Shown here piece by piece: positions 24,449 to 33,657 of a stretch of DNA of 64,000 nt (position 1 is the stretch's first letter; each line of letters opens with the position of its first letter). The position numbers were made by a program, and so were the translations under genes. Origin of the DNA: Lachnospiraceae bacterium UBA7205 (GTDB lineage Bacteria > Bacillota > Clostridia > Lachnospirales > Lachnospiraceae); the NCBI GenBank assembly GCA_002490665.1, contig DKUL01000014.1, forward strand, positions 41,632-105,631, written 5' to 3'. Below the pieces are notes generated by a model that did not search any database, was not told the DNA's origin, and saw only the letters and a program-made list of their open reading frames with translations.

Positions 24449-25282
24449 TCAATGCAGTTGTTTCCTTAAAATATCAACCGTATGCGCCCCCGCCCCGATT
24501 AAGTCAGGCCGCTCACAGACTGCCATCTGATACTGGACAAACGCCTCAAACTCCTGATCATCCAGCTGGTTTAAAAATGGTCTCATATAGTTTGCCGGTC
24601 CGTCAGGCGATATGATTTTGATGCGTGCAAGTCCCACGGACTGGTTCAGCGCATCGATGTCCTCCAGGCGCATATAATCATAAATTTTGTCGGGCGATGA
24701 TATCGTCTTGAAGTCCTCGGTAAAACGCCCCTGTGCAATACATTCAAGAATATGCCTTTCCTTAAACCCATACGTGACGACACCATATTCATTCATGCAG
24801 TACGCCACAAGAACCACACCGCCCGGCTTTGTCACGCGCGCCGCCTCGGCAAGCGCCTTTCTTTTGTCGTCAAATCCAAACAGGTGGTACATTGGTCCGA
24901 ACAGGAGCGTCACATCAAAGCTGTCATCCACAAGCTTCCTTAAGTGCATCGCGTTCCCCTGCATTGCCGTCACGCGCGCCGCCTTTTTCTTCAGTACCCC
25001 CAGATTATACCGTACAAGCTCCACCGCCGTGACATCATAGCCCTCCTCTGCAAGCGCCACACTGTAGCGCCCCGTGCCCGCGCCGATATCAAGGAGCTTT
25101 ATCATTCCTCGTATATCCGTCTCCCCGCCGGTAGAAGCCGCCGCGCATATCTTCCCCGCCGCTGCCTCATCAAGGTATGCGTGGATATATTTCATGGACA
25201 CGCGGTACTCCACCTGTCCATGCCGGGAATTCAGGCGCTTTTCCTCGTTGAATTTGTTGTAATACTCTTCCAGCTCTGTCAT
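24449..25282 (-). CDS. Class I SAM-dependent methyltransferase
   Basis: 277 residues. The SAM-binding motif I is KLLDIGAGTGRYSVALAEEG near residues 62-81, with the acidic ribose contact in VTAVELV and the post-motif FDVTLLFGPMYHLF. This is the general Methyltransf_11/25 fold; the substrate (small molecule or macromolecule) cannot be told. The ATG directly follows the TAG of the membrane protein gene (TAGATG), so the two are translated together. No membrane segments. Located in an operon with clpX and the TPR/DUF4037 gene. Confidence 0.85.
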   Translation of the reverse strand: MTELEEYYNKFNEEKRLNSRHGQVEYRVSMKYIHAYLDEAAAGKICAAASTGGETDIRGMIKLLDIGAGTGRYSVALAEEGYDVTAVELVRYNLGVLKKKAARVTAMQGNAMHLRKLVDDSFDVTLLFGPMYHLFGFDDKRKALAEAARVTKPGGVVLVAYCMNEYGVVTYGFKERHILECIAQGRFTEDFKTISSPDKIYDYMRLEDIDALNQSVGLARIKIISPDGPANYMRPFLNQLDDQEFEAFVQYQMAVCERPDLIGAGAHTVDILRKQLH

Positions 25283-25933
25283 CTATATAATAAAAACCTC
25301 CAGTTTTTTCTGCACCCATGTGATAATCGGTCCCAGGAAAAAAGCGACCAGAACCGTGACAATCCCGACATCCCCGCCAAGCAGGAAGCCTGCAGCCATA
25401 AAGCTGATGTCCCAGAGCATGCGCACTGCCTTGAAAGAAATCTTTTTCACATGTCCGGAGATAATAAACGGAAGCGCGTCATAAGGCGATGAACCAAGCC
25501 CTGCACACATATATGCCGCGGCCCCCAGCAGAAAAACAGCAAGCGACGGCAGCAGCAGCAAATAGCGGTTCATCGTCACGTCAAAAAAGCCTGCCGGAAG
25601 AACCAGTGTCCATACCCACTTAAAAAAGTCAGATATGTATCCGAGAAAGCACATATTCCCGACCGTCCCAAATCCAATCATGCCAGTGTCAAAACGGATG
25701 ACAAAAAGAAACGTAACCAGATGGCACAAAAGCTGGCATGTCCCAAAACTTAGCGGTACAAAATTGGTGACCCCCTGTGTCAGGCAGGAACAGGGGTCTG
25801 TCCCCAAATTGACAGACCGCAAAAGCGACAGTCCCATTCCCTGTGACAATACGCCGCACAGCATCATAATCATCCGGTTTCGAAACTTCGGCGGGCGCGC
25901 AAAGCACTTTATGTCCTTGTGATTAAAACTCAT
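25283..25933 (-). CDS. YczE/YyaS/YitT-type membrane protein
   Basis: 216 residues with about five hydrophobic helices. The family pattern is visible: FRNRMIMMLCGVLSQGMGLS at the start, LGTDPCSCLTQGV, and YMCAGLGSSPYDALPF in the second half. Molecular function of the family is not established. I chose ATG at 25933, 10 bases after GGAGGAG; the coding region then overlaps the end of clpX by 11 bases. A longer upstream extension of the frame lies inside clpX and is not protein-like. Confidence 0.78.
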   Translation of the reverse strand: MSFNHKDIKCFARPPKFRNRMIMMLCGVLSQGMGLSLLRSVNLGTDPCSCLTQGVTNFVPLSFGTCQLLCHLVTFLFVIRFDTGMIGFGTVGNMCFLGYISDFFKWVWTLVLPAGFFDVTMNRYLLLLPSLAVFLLGAAAYMCAGLGSSPYDALPFIISGHVKKISFKAVRMLWDISFMAAGFLLGGDVGIVTVLVAFFLGPIITWVQKKLEVFII

Positions 25934-27533
25934 AAAAATTGTGCTCCTCCACCTTTTCCGGTTCACTGATGACAGTTTTCTCCTCGGCTGTTTCCTCCTG
26001 TGCCGGCTTTGCGTGCACATGGTCTGTCCGGATGTCAATGACTGGTCCGCCAGTGCCATTGATATAATCGCCCGTGATTGTGACTTCGCCGATATTGTCG
26101 TCCTTTGGAATCTCATACATGATATCCAGCATGAAGTCCTCAATGATTGCGCGCAGCGCACGTGCACCCGTATCGCGCTCCATCGCCTTGACTGCAATGG
26201 CTTCCAGTGCACTGTCGTCAAAGTTGAGCTTCACCTCGTCAAGCTCAAGAAGCTTCTGATACTGCTTGAGAATTGCATTCTTCGGCTCCTTTAAAATCTT
26301 GATGTAGCTCTCCTTTGTCAGGCTGTCCATCGGGCAGATAATCGGAAGACGCCCGATAAACTCCGGAATCATGCCAAATTTTTTGATATCCTCAACTGTT
26401 ACCTTTTTCAGGATATTTTTCTCCTTGTCAAAAGCATCCTTTAACTCCGCGTTAAATCCGATGGAAGACTGTTTCGTCAGTCTCTGTTTGATAATCTCCT
26501 CCAGATCCGGAAACGCCCCGCCGCAGATAAACAAGATATTTCTTGTGTTGATTGTCGTCAGCGGAACCATCGCATTTTTGCTGTTCGCACCGACAGGCAC
26601 TTCCACATCAGAACCCTCCAGAAGCTTCAGCATTCCCTGCTGCACCGACTCGCCGCTCACGTCACGCGATGTCGTGTTCTTCTTCTTGGCAATCTTGTCA
26701 ATCTCATCGATAAACACGATTCCCTGCTCCGCCTTTTCTACATCATTGTCTGCCGCCGCCAGAAGCTTTGAAATCACGGACTCGATATCGTCCCCGATAT
26801 ACCCTGCCTCAGTCAGCGATGTGGCGTCCGCTATGGCAAGCGGCACGTCGAGAAGCCGCGCCAGCGTCTTGACCATATATGTCTTACCGCACCCCGTCGG
26901 TCCAAGCAGCAGGATATTGGATTTCTCAATTTCAATGTCATCCATTGTCCCTGTCGTCACACGCTTGTAATGATTGTAGACGGCAACCGATATCACTTTC
27001 TTGGCATAATCCTGGCCGACCACAAAATCGTCCAGCTGTGCCTTAATCTTGTGGGGCGCCGGTAGATGGTTGATGTTAAACACTGCCTTGTCCTTCTTTT
27101 CCTTGGGCTTTTTCTTCTTGAGCTTCTGGCGGTTGGGAATTCCCCCATCTCCCTGTAAATCTGCAATGTTGACAAAACTGATATTCGGAAAATGCTTCCT
27201 GCCGTCCTTGCCATTGTCCTTGTCAAAATTAAAGTTTGTATTGTTCAGCATTCCCTGGTAGTCAAACTGGCTGACCGTATCCATTGTCTTATGCATACAG
27301 TCGGAACACACGGAGATATGGTTGGGCAGCTTGAACATTTTTCCGGTCTTGCTCTCCGGACGCCTGCATATGAAGCACACATCCTCATACTCGCTTTCCT
27401 TCTCTTCATCCAGTCCGTCCACGGATGCCTTATCCTTTTTCGTCGTATCCTTTTCGTCCTCCGTGCCAGACTCCTCATCTGCCACATCCACAATATCCAT
27501 ATCCTCATTATTGTCTAAAAAATTATCTAACAT
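25923..27533 (-). CDS. clpX: ClpX-type AAA+ unfoldase with an acidic N-terminal extension
   Basis: 536 residues, about 110 more than typical ClpX. Residues 1-50 are a Asp/Glu-rich extension; then the ClpX zinc-binding domain with CFIC (Cys53, Cys56) and CSDC (Cys76, Cys79). The AAA+ core has Walker A in LLLGPTGCGKTYMVKTLA, the pore loop AGYIGDD, Walker B in GIVFIDEIDKIAKK and the ClpP-docking IGF loop in QSSIGFNAEL. It should feed unfolded substrates to ClpP, which is not encoded nearby. It follows the HtrA gene by 22 bases. It could be the only ClpX or a second, specialised one; this cannot be told here. Confidence 0.9.
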   Translation of the reverse strand: MLDNFLDNNEDMDIVDVADEESGTEDEKDTTKKDKASVDGLDEEKESEYEDVCFICRRPESKTGKMFKLPNHISVCSDCMHKTMDTVSQFDYQGMLNNTNFNFDKDNGKDGRKHFPNISFVNIADLQGDGGIPNRQKLKKKKPKEKKDKAVFNINHLPAPHKIKAQLDDFVVGQDYAKKVISVAVYNHYKRVTTGTMDDIEIEKSNILLLGPTGCGKTYMVKTLARLLDVPLAIADATSLTEAGYIGDDIESVISKLLAAADNDVEKAEQGIVFIDEIDKIAKKKNTTSRDVSGESVQQGMLKLLEGSDVEVPVGANSKNAMVPLTTINTRNILFICGGAFPDLEEIIKQRLTKQSSIGFNAELKDAFDKEKNILKKVTVEDIKKFGMIPEFIGRLPIICPMDSLTKESYIKILKEPKNAILKQYQKLLELDEVKLNFDDSALEAIAVKAMERDTGARALRAIIEDFMLDIMYEIPKDDNIGEVTITGDYINGTGGPVIDIRTDHVHAKPAQEETAEEKTVISEPEKVEEHNFYEF

Positions 27534-27555
27534 GATGTCCTCCGTCTTGTAACCC

Positions 27556-29148
27556 TCAATCTTCCTTCGCGCCGAGCGTCACATCAATTGTCTGCTGCCT
27601 GTACTCTCCGTCCCTCTGCCGCATAATGACCATCTCAACCTCTGTTCCGGCTGCATAATATTCAAGCATGCTCTGCAGCTGGTCCATCTGCGTCAGTTTT
27701 TCTCCGTCTATGTAGGTAATAATATCCCCTTTTAAGATTCCTGCCTTGTCTGCCGCCGTATTTTCTAATACATTAGAGACATACACACCCTCCGGCATTT
27801 CGTACCGCGCATTCGCGTCCTCCGTCACATCTGTGCCGGCAATGCCGAGAAACGCGCGCTCCTCCAGGGGAACCTTCTTTTTTGTCTCTTTCTGCATCAG
27901 GTCATCGATAATCGGTTTTGCCGTCGATATTGGTATGGCATACCCCATTCCCTCTATTACATAATCTGCAATTTTGCTGGAATTAATACCGATTACCTCA
28001 CCCCTTACGTTCAGCAGCGCACCGCCGGAATTGCCCGGATTGATTGCCGCATCCGTCTGAATCAGGTATCCCGGATTTACTTCCGGGTCATCTGCAAAAA
28101 TATCCCTGTTCAGGGCGCTTATGACCCCTGTCGTGACCGACTGTCCATAGCCAAGCGAATCCCCTATCGCAATGGCAGGCTCTCCCACCTGAAGGCTGTC
28201 CGAGTCGCCAAGCGCGGCAATGGCAATGTTCTCCAGGGTATCGTCCGACACATCCTCCAAAAAGACGGTGATGACAGCAAGGTCATTTTCCGGGGACTGC
28301 CCTTTCACATAAGCCACTGCCTCCTTGTCATCATTAAACTGTACAAAGAGATTATTGTTGTCCTCTACCACATGGTAATTCGTCACAATCAGAAGCTCCT
28401 CGTCACTCTGTGCCACGATAATGCCGGAACCGTTTGCTTCCTCGTCGTACTCCTCGTCATACCAGTAATCATATGCCGTATATTCGTTTGTGATGGACAC
28501 GACACATGGCATTGCCACCTTCACCACTGCCGTCACATCCGCAGCAACCGCGCTGGACAATTCTTCAGGCTGAATTGTCTGCACATGGTCTACCTCCACC
28601 GGCTTGCGTCTGCTGTCCTTTTTGTCATCTTTGTCATCTTTGTCATTTTTATCCTTATTGTCAGTCTTATCGTTTTCACGTTCTTCTGTCTCTGTCGTAT
28701 TTTCTGTCTCTGATTCCTGCTCCGTTTCTGTCTGCTGCTTTGTCTCCGCGACGGATTCTGTCTCTGTTTCCGTCTCGGTCTCCGCATCCTCGTCATCCCT
28801 GAACCGCGGCTCCTGCGGGACATTGTCCAAATCGGGGTCCGGCTTGCCGCCCCCTCCGATATCGGATCCTTTTCCGGCATAATTTCCGTCTGCGGAGGCA
28901 TCTGCATGCTCCGCACCGGAATTACTTTTCTCAATGGTATCTGTATGAAGCTTTCCGTCCGCGGACGCGGACGCCGCATTTTGCTCGTTCACGCGGATTT
29001 CCACCTTGTCAAGCCATGCAGGCCTTAAATCGGTGCCGTCTGTACAGGAGCTTGCTATGTATCCTCCTCCCATGACAACCACACCTGCAAATGCGCCGCA
29101 TCCCAGCGTCACCATAACGTTTTTAAATGTTGAATTCTTCTTTCCCAT
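27556..29148 (-). CDS. HtrA/DegP-type membrane serine protease with PDZ domain
   Basis: 530 residues. A short cytoplasmic N-terminus and one membrane helix (residues about 13-34) are followed by an acidic Glu/Thr/Asp/Lys linker (about 60-180, with ETETETETES and KNDKDDKDDKKD runs). The trypsin-like domain has the triad in TNYHVVED (His), ENDLAVITV (Asp) and AAINPGNSGGALLN (Ser). One PDZ domain follows (YVSNVLENTAADKAGILKGD). It degrades or refolds damaged exported proteins. The gene lies 16 bases after glmS and 22 bases before clpX, linking surface and cytoplasmic quality control in one transcript. Confidence 0.92.
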   Translation of the reverse strand: MGKKNSTFKNVMVTLGCGAFAGVVVMGGGYIASSCTDGTDLRPAWLDKVEIRVNEQNAASASADGKLHTDTIEKSNSGAEHADASADGNYAGKGSDIGGGGKPDPDLDNVPQEPRFRDDEDAETETETETESVAETKQQTETEQESETENTTETEERENDKTDNKDKNDKDDKDDKKDSRRKPVEVDHVQTIQPEELSSAVAADVTAVVKVAMPCVVSITNEYTAYDYWYDEEYDEEANGSGIIVAQSDEELLIVTNYHVVEDNNNLFVQFNDDKEAVAYVKGQSPENDLAVITVFLEDVSDDTLENIAIAALGDSDSLQVGEPAIAIGDSLGYGQSVTTGVISALNRDIFADDPEVNPGYLIQTDAAINPGNSGGALLNVRGEVIGINSSKIADYVIEGMGYAIPISTAKPIIDDLMQKETKKKVPLEERAFLGIAGTDVTEDANARYEMPEGVYVSNVLENTAADKAGILKGDIITYIDGEKLTQMDQLQSMLEYYAAGTEVEMVIMRQRDGEYRQQTIDVTLGAKED

Positions 29149-29164
29149 GCCCGAGACCTCCTAT

Positions 29165-30991
29165 CTACTCCACTGTGACAGATTTTGCCAGATTTCGCGG
29201 CTTATCAACGTCACAGCCTTTCCCGACTGCCACATAATATCCAAAAAGCTGTAACGGAATAATTGCCAGTGAGTTGGTAAAATACGGATTTGTCCTTGGA
29301 ATATAGATGACATAGTCCGCCGCCTTCTCAATTTCCGTATTTCCCTCATTTGTGACTGCGAGTACAAATGCGCCCCTCGCCTTGACTTCCACCATATTGC
29401 TCAGCACCTTTTTGAACAGTGTATCCTGTGTCGCGACTGCCGCAACCAGTGTCCCCTCCTCAATCAGCGATATCGTTCCGTGCTTTAGCTCTCCCGCGGC
29501 ATACGCCTCGGAGTGAATGTAGGATATCTCCTTAAGCTTGAGCGAGCCTTCCATGGAAATCGCATAGTCGATTCCCCGCCCGATAAAGAAGACATCCTTG
29601 GCGCCCACATAACGGTTTGCAAAGCGCTGGATTCTCTGCTTGTTGGCGAGAAGCATCTCAATCTGTGCCGGCAGCTTTTTCAGGTCCTCCAGCATATGGC
29701 AGAAGTCCGTGCCGCCAAGGTTGCCGCGCACCTTCCCAAATTTCATCGCAAGGAGGTACAGTGCTATCAGCTGTGCGCTGTAAGCCTTCGTGGTGGCAAC
29801 CGCAATCTCGGGACCTGCCCATGTATACATGACATTGTCCGCCTCCCTGGCTATCGAGCTTCCGACCACGTTCACAATCCCAAGCACCTTGTGCCCGAGC
29901 TTCTGTGATTCCCGCAGCGCGGCAAGCGTATCTGCCGTCTCACCGGACTGGCTGATGACGACAACCATCGTACCCTCCTCAAGAATCGGGTTGCGGTAGC
30001 GGAACTCACTTGCCACATCAACCTCCACAGGTATGCGCGCAATGCCCTCTATAATGTATTTTCCTGTCATTCCGGTGTGGTAGGCAGAGCCGCAGGCGAC
30101 AATGAATATCTTTCTGACTGCCCTGATTTCATCGTCCGTCATCCCCAGCTCCTCTATTACAATGTCATCGTCCTTAATGCGCGGCATCAGGGTGTCCGTT
30201 ACGGTCTTTGGCTGCTCATACATCTCCTTTAGCATAAAATGTTCATAGCCGCCCTTTTCTGCCGCATTCGCATCCCACTCTATGGTGACAGGCTCTTTCG
30301 TAATCTCCTCCTCATCAACCGTGTAGAAATGCATATGATCCGCACGCAGACGGACAACCTCCTGATTCTCAATAAAATAAACCTTTCTCGTGTATTTCAG
30401 AACCGCAGGCACATCCGATGCAATAAAGCATCCATCCTCGTTCTGTCCGACAATCAGCGGACTGTCCTTGCGGACTGCAAACACCTGGTCCGGATGGTCA
30501 GCAAACAGAATACCCAGCGCGTAGGAGCCCTGCACGCGGTGCATAACCTTTGTAATCGCCTCAAGCGGATTTCCCTTATAATAATAGTCAATCAGGTGCG
30601 CCAGTACTTCCGTATCAGTGTCCGACGTAAACTCGTACCCTTTTGAAAGCAGCTTCTCCTTTAATGGCAGATAATTCTCTATAATACCGTTATGAACGAC
30701 AGCAATCGTCTCCTCCGCATTGTAGTGCGGGTGCGCGTTGACATCGCTTGGTGCGCCGTGTGTCGCCCACCTCGTATGTCCGATTCCCACCATCCCCGGC
30801 ATTGTCGCACCGCCGTGCGTAAGTTCCTCAAGTACCTTCAGTCTGCCGACGGACTTCTTTATCTGAATGCGCTCCCCGTCATACACTGCCATTCCCGCTG
30901 AGTCATATCCCCTGTATTCGAGTTTTGAAAGACCTTCAAGTATTACCGGTGCTGCCGGATATTTTCCAATATAACCTACGATTCCGCACAT
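29165..30991 (-). CDS. glmS: Glutamine-fructose-6-phosphate aminotransferase (isomerising)
   Basis: 608 residues. Makes glucosamine 6-phosphate from fructose 6-phosphate and glutamine, the first step towards UDP-GlcNAc for the cell wall. The start is fixed by the catalytic Cys next to Met (MCGIVGYIGK); AAGGAG precedes it. Glutaminase motif GIGHTRWATHG near residue 70, two SIS domains with VISQSGETADTLAALRES and the C-terminal NLAKSVTVE ending are all present. Only 39 bases separate it from the upstream glycosyltransferase, so there is no room for the glmS ribozyme that many Gram-positive bacteria have here. Confidence 0.96.
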   Translation of the reverse strand: MCGIVGYIGKYPAAPVILEGLSKLEYRGYDSAGMAVYDGERIQIKKSVGRLKVLEELTHGGATMPGMVGIGHTRWATHGAPSDVNAHPHYNAEETIAVVHNGIIENYLPLKEKLLSKGYEFTSDTDTEVLAHLIDYYYKGNPLEAITKVMHRVQGSYALGILFADHPDQVFAVRKDSPLIVGQNEDGCFIASDVPAVLKYTRKVYFIENQEVVRLRADHMHFYTVDEEEITKEPVTIEWDANAAEKGGYEHFMLKEMYEQPKTVTDTLMPRIKDDDIVIEELGMTDDEIRAVRKIFIVACGSAYHTGMTGKYIIEGIARIPVEVDVASEFRYRNPILEEGTMVVVISQSGETADTLAALRESQKLGHKVLGIVNVVGSSIAREADNVMYTWAGPEIAVATTKAYSAQLIALYLLAMKFGKVRGNLGGTDFCHMLEDLKKLPAQIEMLLANKQRIQRFANRYVGAKDVFFIGRGIDYAISMEGSLKLKEISYIHSEAYAAGELKHGTISLIEEGTLVAAVATQDTLFKKVLSNMVEVKARGAFVLAVTNEGNTEIEKAADYVIYIPRTNPYFTNSLAIIPLQLFGYYVAVGKGCDVDKPRNLAKSVTVE

Positions 30992-31030
30992 CTGTGTTCT
31001 CTCCTTCATTTAACCAAATTTTAATCATCT

Positions 31031-31963
31031 TTATTGCCAGTACAGTTTGTTGGAACTGCACCACTTTACCATTCTGTCCGGCAGGCTTTCATAATGTTTC
31101 CCCAGCTGGTAGCCGATGAACTTATATACGCTTGACACAATCAGAAACGGTATCAGTCTTTTGTGTTTTGTCCTGCCCAGATATTTTATCGTGTCCTTTA
31201 CAAGCCTTATGCCCTCGCTTTCCGAGGATACAATGTCAAACACCTCCGGATGCTCTGCCTGCGACACGCCCAAATCAAAGTTCCTGCGGAACTGCTGCAT
31301 ACAAGTATAATTGTGGGAGTGCCGGACACGCGCATCCGCCGCATAGGCAATACGGTAGCCTGCGCTGACTGCGTGCCCCGCATATATCATGTCTTCGTTA
31401 AAAATTGCTTTTTTCACAAATCCACCCATGTGCTCATAAATTTCCCTGTTATATGCCGCACATACATTCGAGCAAAAAAACGTCTTGATGCCGAGCCGCT
31501 CCATATCAGCCGCCGCCTTCACGGAGGACTGTTCCGGATAATTAAAGCTTCTGGTATATTTTTCAATTTCCCTGCAGTCCGGCAGTGGAAGCTGCCTCGC
31601 GTACGCAGCCGCGATGTCCTCCTGCTGTGTCAGCGCCTCCACCAGCTTCTGTATCAACCGGTTATTCTCCGGAACTGCGTCCTGTGTCATGCACACGAAA
31701 ATATCCGCCTTGGAATACTGCACCGCCTTTGCCCTTGTCCTGCCATGGTCAAATTCCTTCTCTGAAAGATGATGCACCTCGATATTTTTATATTTTTCCA
31801 GAAACCGTGTCCCATAAAACAGTTTTTCAAAATACCGTTCTTCCGTGTTCATGATAATCATTTTCCGTATGGGATACGTCTGCTCCTCCACTGCCTTTAT
31901 CAGCTCCATGACTTTGCTTTCCGGCTTGTGTGTCAGTAATATGACATCCACACTGTACTGCAT
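31031..31963 (-). CDS. Family-2 glycosyltransferase, rhamnosyltransferase-like
   Basis: 310 residues. GT-A fold: VDVILLTHKPESKVMELIKAVEEQT at the N-terminus, EFDHGRTRAKAVQYSKADIFVCMTQDAVP around the metal-binding region (HGRTRA and TQDA are typical of RfbF-like rhamnosyltransferases), and NEDMIYAGHAVSAGYRIAY for the catalytic base region. No membrane segments. It is separated from the polysaccharide locus by a terminator but may belong to it functionally. Start supported by GGGGAGAAGG directly upstream. Acceptor and sugar are not determined. Confidence 0.83.
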   Translation of the reverse strand: MQYSVDVILLTHKPESKVMELIKAVEEQTYPIRKMIIMNTEERYFEKLFYGTRFLEKYKNIEVHHLSEKEFDHGRTRAKAVQYSKADIFVCMTQDAVPENNRLIQKLVEALTQQEDIAAAYARQLPLPDCREIEKYTRSFNYPEQSSVKAAADMERLGIKTFFCSNVCAAYNREIYEHMGGFVKKAIFNEDMIYAGHAVSAGYRIAYAADARVRHSHNYTCMQQFRRNFDLGVSQAEHPEVFDIVSSESEGIRLVKDTIKYLGRTKHKRLIPFLIVSSVYKFIGYQLGKHYESLPDRMVKWCSSNKLYWQ

Positions 31964-31992
31964 CCTTCTCCCCCCTTGTGTACATACATGGC

Positions 31993-32017
31993 AAAAAGGG
32001 ACCGACTTTCCGGCCCC
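31993..32017 (-). terminator. Rho-independent terminator after the LCP gene
   Basis: On the minus strand GGGGCCGG-AAAG-TCGGTCCC (eight pairs including two G-T) followed by TTTTT. Thirteen bases after the LCP stop. Confidence 0.8.
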
Positions 32018-32029
32018 TCATTGGTTCCT

Positions 32030-33637
32030 TTATTCTCCATTATAGCTTACACCGGAGTCTGCTGCTATCTTTTTGCTGCATTTTTTTACCGATTCTGACG
32101 GTTCATAGTCCTCCTTGTCGAACAAAAACTTATGAAGCTCTTTTACGTTTTTGTTCAGGTCAACCGGTATTACAACAGAAGCTCCCTTGATGCGTCCTGT
32201 CTGGCGGTACTCCTCGAACGGGAATCCCGACTGTTCCCCTATCTTATAGCTTGCAATGCCTGACAGCAGTGACAATATCTCCGACATGTCAAGTGATGTA
32301 GCCATCTCCCCTGCTATCGACTCTGCTATTTTATTCAGTGTCCCGACATTCATCGTCATCGCTTTTTTTGCCACCAGTGTCAGAACCGTTCTCTGGCGCT
32401 CGGTACGCTGGAAATCGTCACCGACATACCGGATACGGCAATATGCAGTCGCCTGAAGTCCGTTCAGTTTCTGCAGTCCCGCATGCTCTACAGGCGTGTA
32501 TGTGCCCGGTTCCGCGTAATATTCATCATCACCATTCGCATTTTTTCCAACCACTTTTCCGACCATTGAAATCTGATAATTGTTCAGATGGACAATCTCC
32601 GCCTCTTTCACGTCAATTTCCACGCCGCCGACAGCATCAATCACGTCAATCAGGGCATCGAAACCGACCGTGACAAAGTCCGTGATATCCAGGTCAAGAT
32701 TCATATTGAGCATGCTGATTGCCTGGGCCGGTCCGCCTTTTGCATATGCTGCATTCGCCTTGTTGTAGGAATCCGTGCTCAGGTTCAGCCATGTATCCCG
32801 GTAGACGGATATCAGTCTGACCTCATTGGTGTCCAGATTAATGGATGCAATCATAATCACATCCGTGCGTGTACTCTTGTCAAGCTGCTTGTTGCGCGAG
32901 TCAACGCCAAACAGCGCGATATTCCTGTAGCCTTTTTTGCTGCTGCTTCCTTCCTTTATCTCCGTCGTGCCTACACCCTCATTTACAATGACGTCTTTCT
33001 CGTCTATCTTTACAAGCTGAACCTTCTGTGCCTTGGTTACTGCCCACAGTACGCCTGCCAGTATCAGCAGCAAAAATATTTCAGACACAAACAGCACAAT
33101 CTTCCTTCTCTTTTTCTTCGCGGCATGCTGCGGTGCCGCGCTGTTCCTCGGTTTTTTCCTTACATTTGCATTCCTGTTTGGCGCTGCCGCTGCGCCGCGC
33201 GGCATACGTTCTTCATAGCCTGCTGGTCTTGGCTGTCCCTGCGGTCTTCTCGGCGCCCCCTGCTGTGGTGCCCTCCGCATCTGCTGTCCACCCTGTGCGG
33301 GACGCTGTCCCTGCACCGGTCTCCTCGGCTGACTGCCTTGCGTATCATACTGTCCCTGCGCCTGTCTCCTTGGCTGTCCGGACGGTCTTGGCTGTGGCGC
33401 TCCCTGCTGCTGTCCCTGTACTGGTCTTCTCGGCTGGCCTGCCGACCTTGGCTGTCCGGATGGCCTGGGCTGCTGCCCCTGCGCCTGCCTTCTCGGCTGG
33501 CCGCCCTCCATGGATGACGCCCTTGCGCCGGAAGGTCTTGCGTTTGGCGTCCTGCTGCCATTTCCACCGCTCGGCGCCCTTCCGCCCTGACTTCTCCTTA
33601 TCGTTTTATCTTGGTTCTTATCATTATAATCCTGCAT
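32030..33637 (-). CDS. LytR-CpsA-Psr (LCP) family wall polymer ligase with basic low-complexity tail
   Basis: 535 residues. Residues 1-175 are a cytoplasmic tail rich in Arg, Gln, Pro and Gly built on repeats such as QPRRPVQGQ and RPSGQPR. One membrane helix follows (about 179-200). The LCP domain outside (NIALFGVDSRNKQLDKSTRTDVIMI and RLISVYRDTWLNL) has the Asp and Arg residues that bind the pyrophosphate of lipid-linked glycans. LCP proteins move such glycans to peptidoglycan, so this is the likely final step for the polysaccharide of this locus. Preceded by AGGAGAG; follows the sugar-phosphate transferase by 20 bases. Confidence 0.9.
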   Translation of the reverse strand: MQDYNDKNQDKTIRRSQGGRAPSGGNGSRTPNARPSGARASSMEGGQPRRQAQGQQPRPSGQPRSAGQPRRPVQGQQQGAPQPRPSGQPRRQAQGQYDTQGSQPRRPVQGQRPAQGGQQMRRAPQQGAPRRPQGQPRPAGYEERMPRGAAAAPNRNANVRKKPRNSAAPQHAAKKKRRKIVLFVSEIFLLLILAGVLWAVTKAQKVQLVKIDEKDVIVNEGVGTTEIKEGSSSKKGYRNIALFGVDSRNKQLDKSTRTDVIMIASINLDTNEVRLISVYRDTWLNLSTDSYNKANAAYAKGGPAQAISMLNMNLDLDITDFVTVGFDALIDVIDAVGGVEIDVKEAEIVHLNNYQISMVGKVVGKNANGDDEYYAEPGTYTPVEHAGLQKLNGLQATAYCRIRYVGDDFQRTERQRTVLTLVAKKAMTMNVGTLNKIAESIAGEMATSLDMSEILSLLSGIASYKIGEQSGFPFEEYRQTGRIKGASVVIPVDLNKNVKELHKFLFDKEDYEPSESVKKCSKKIAADSGVSYNGE

Positions 33638-33657
33638 TTTGTTTTCTCTCCTATTTT

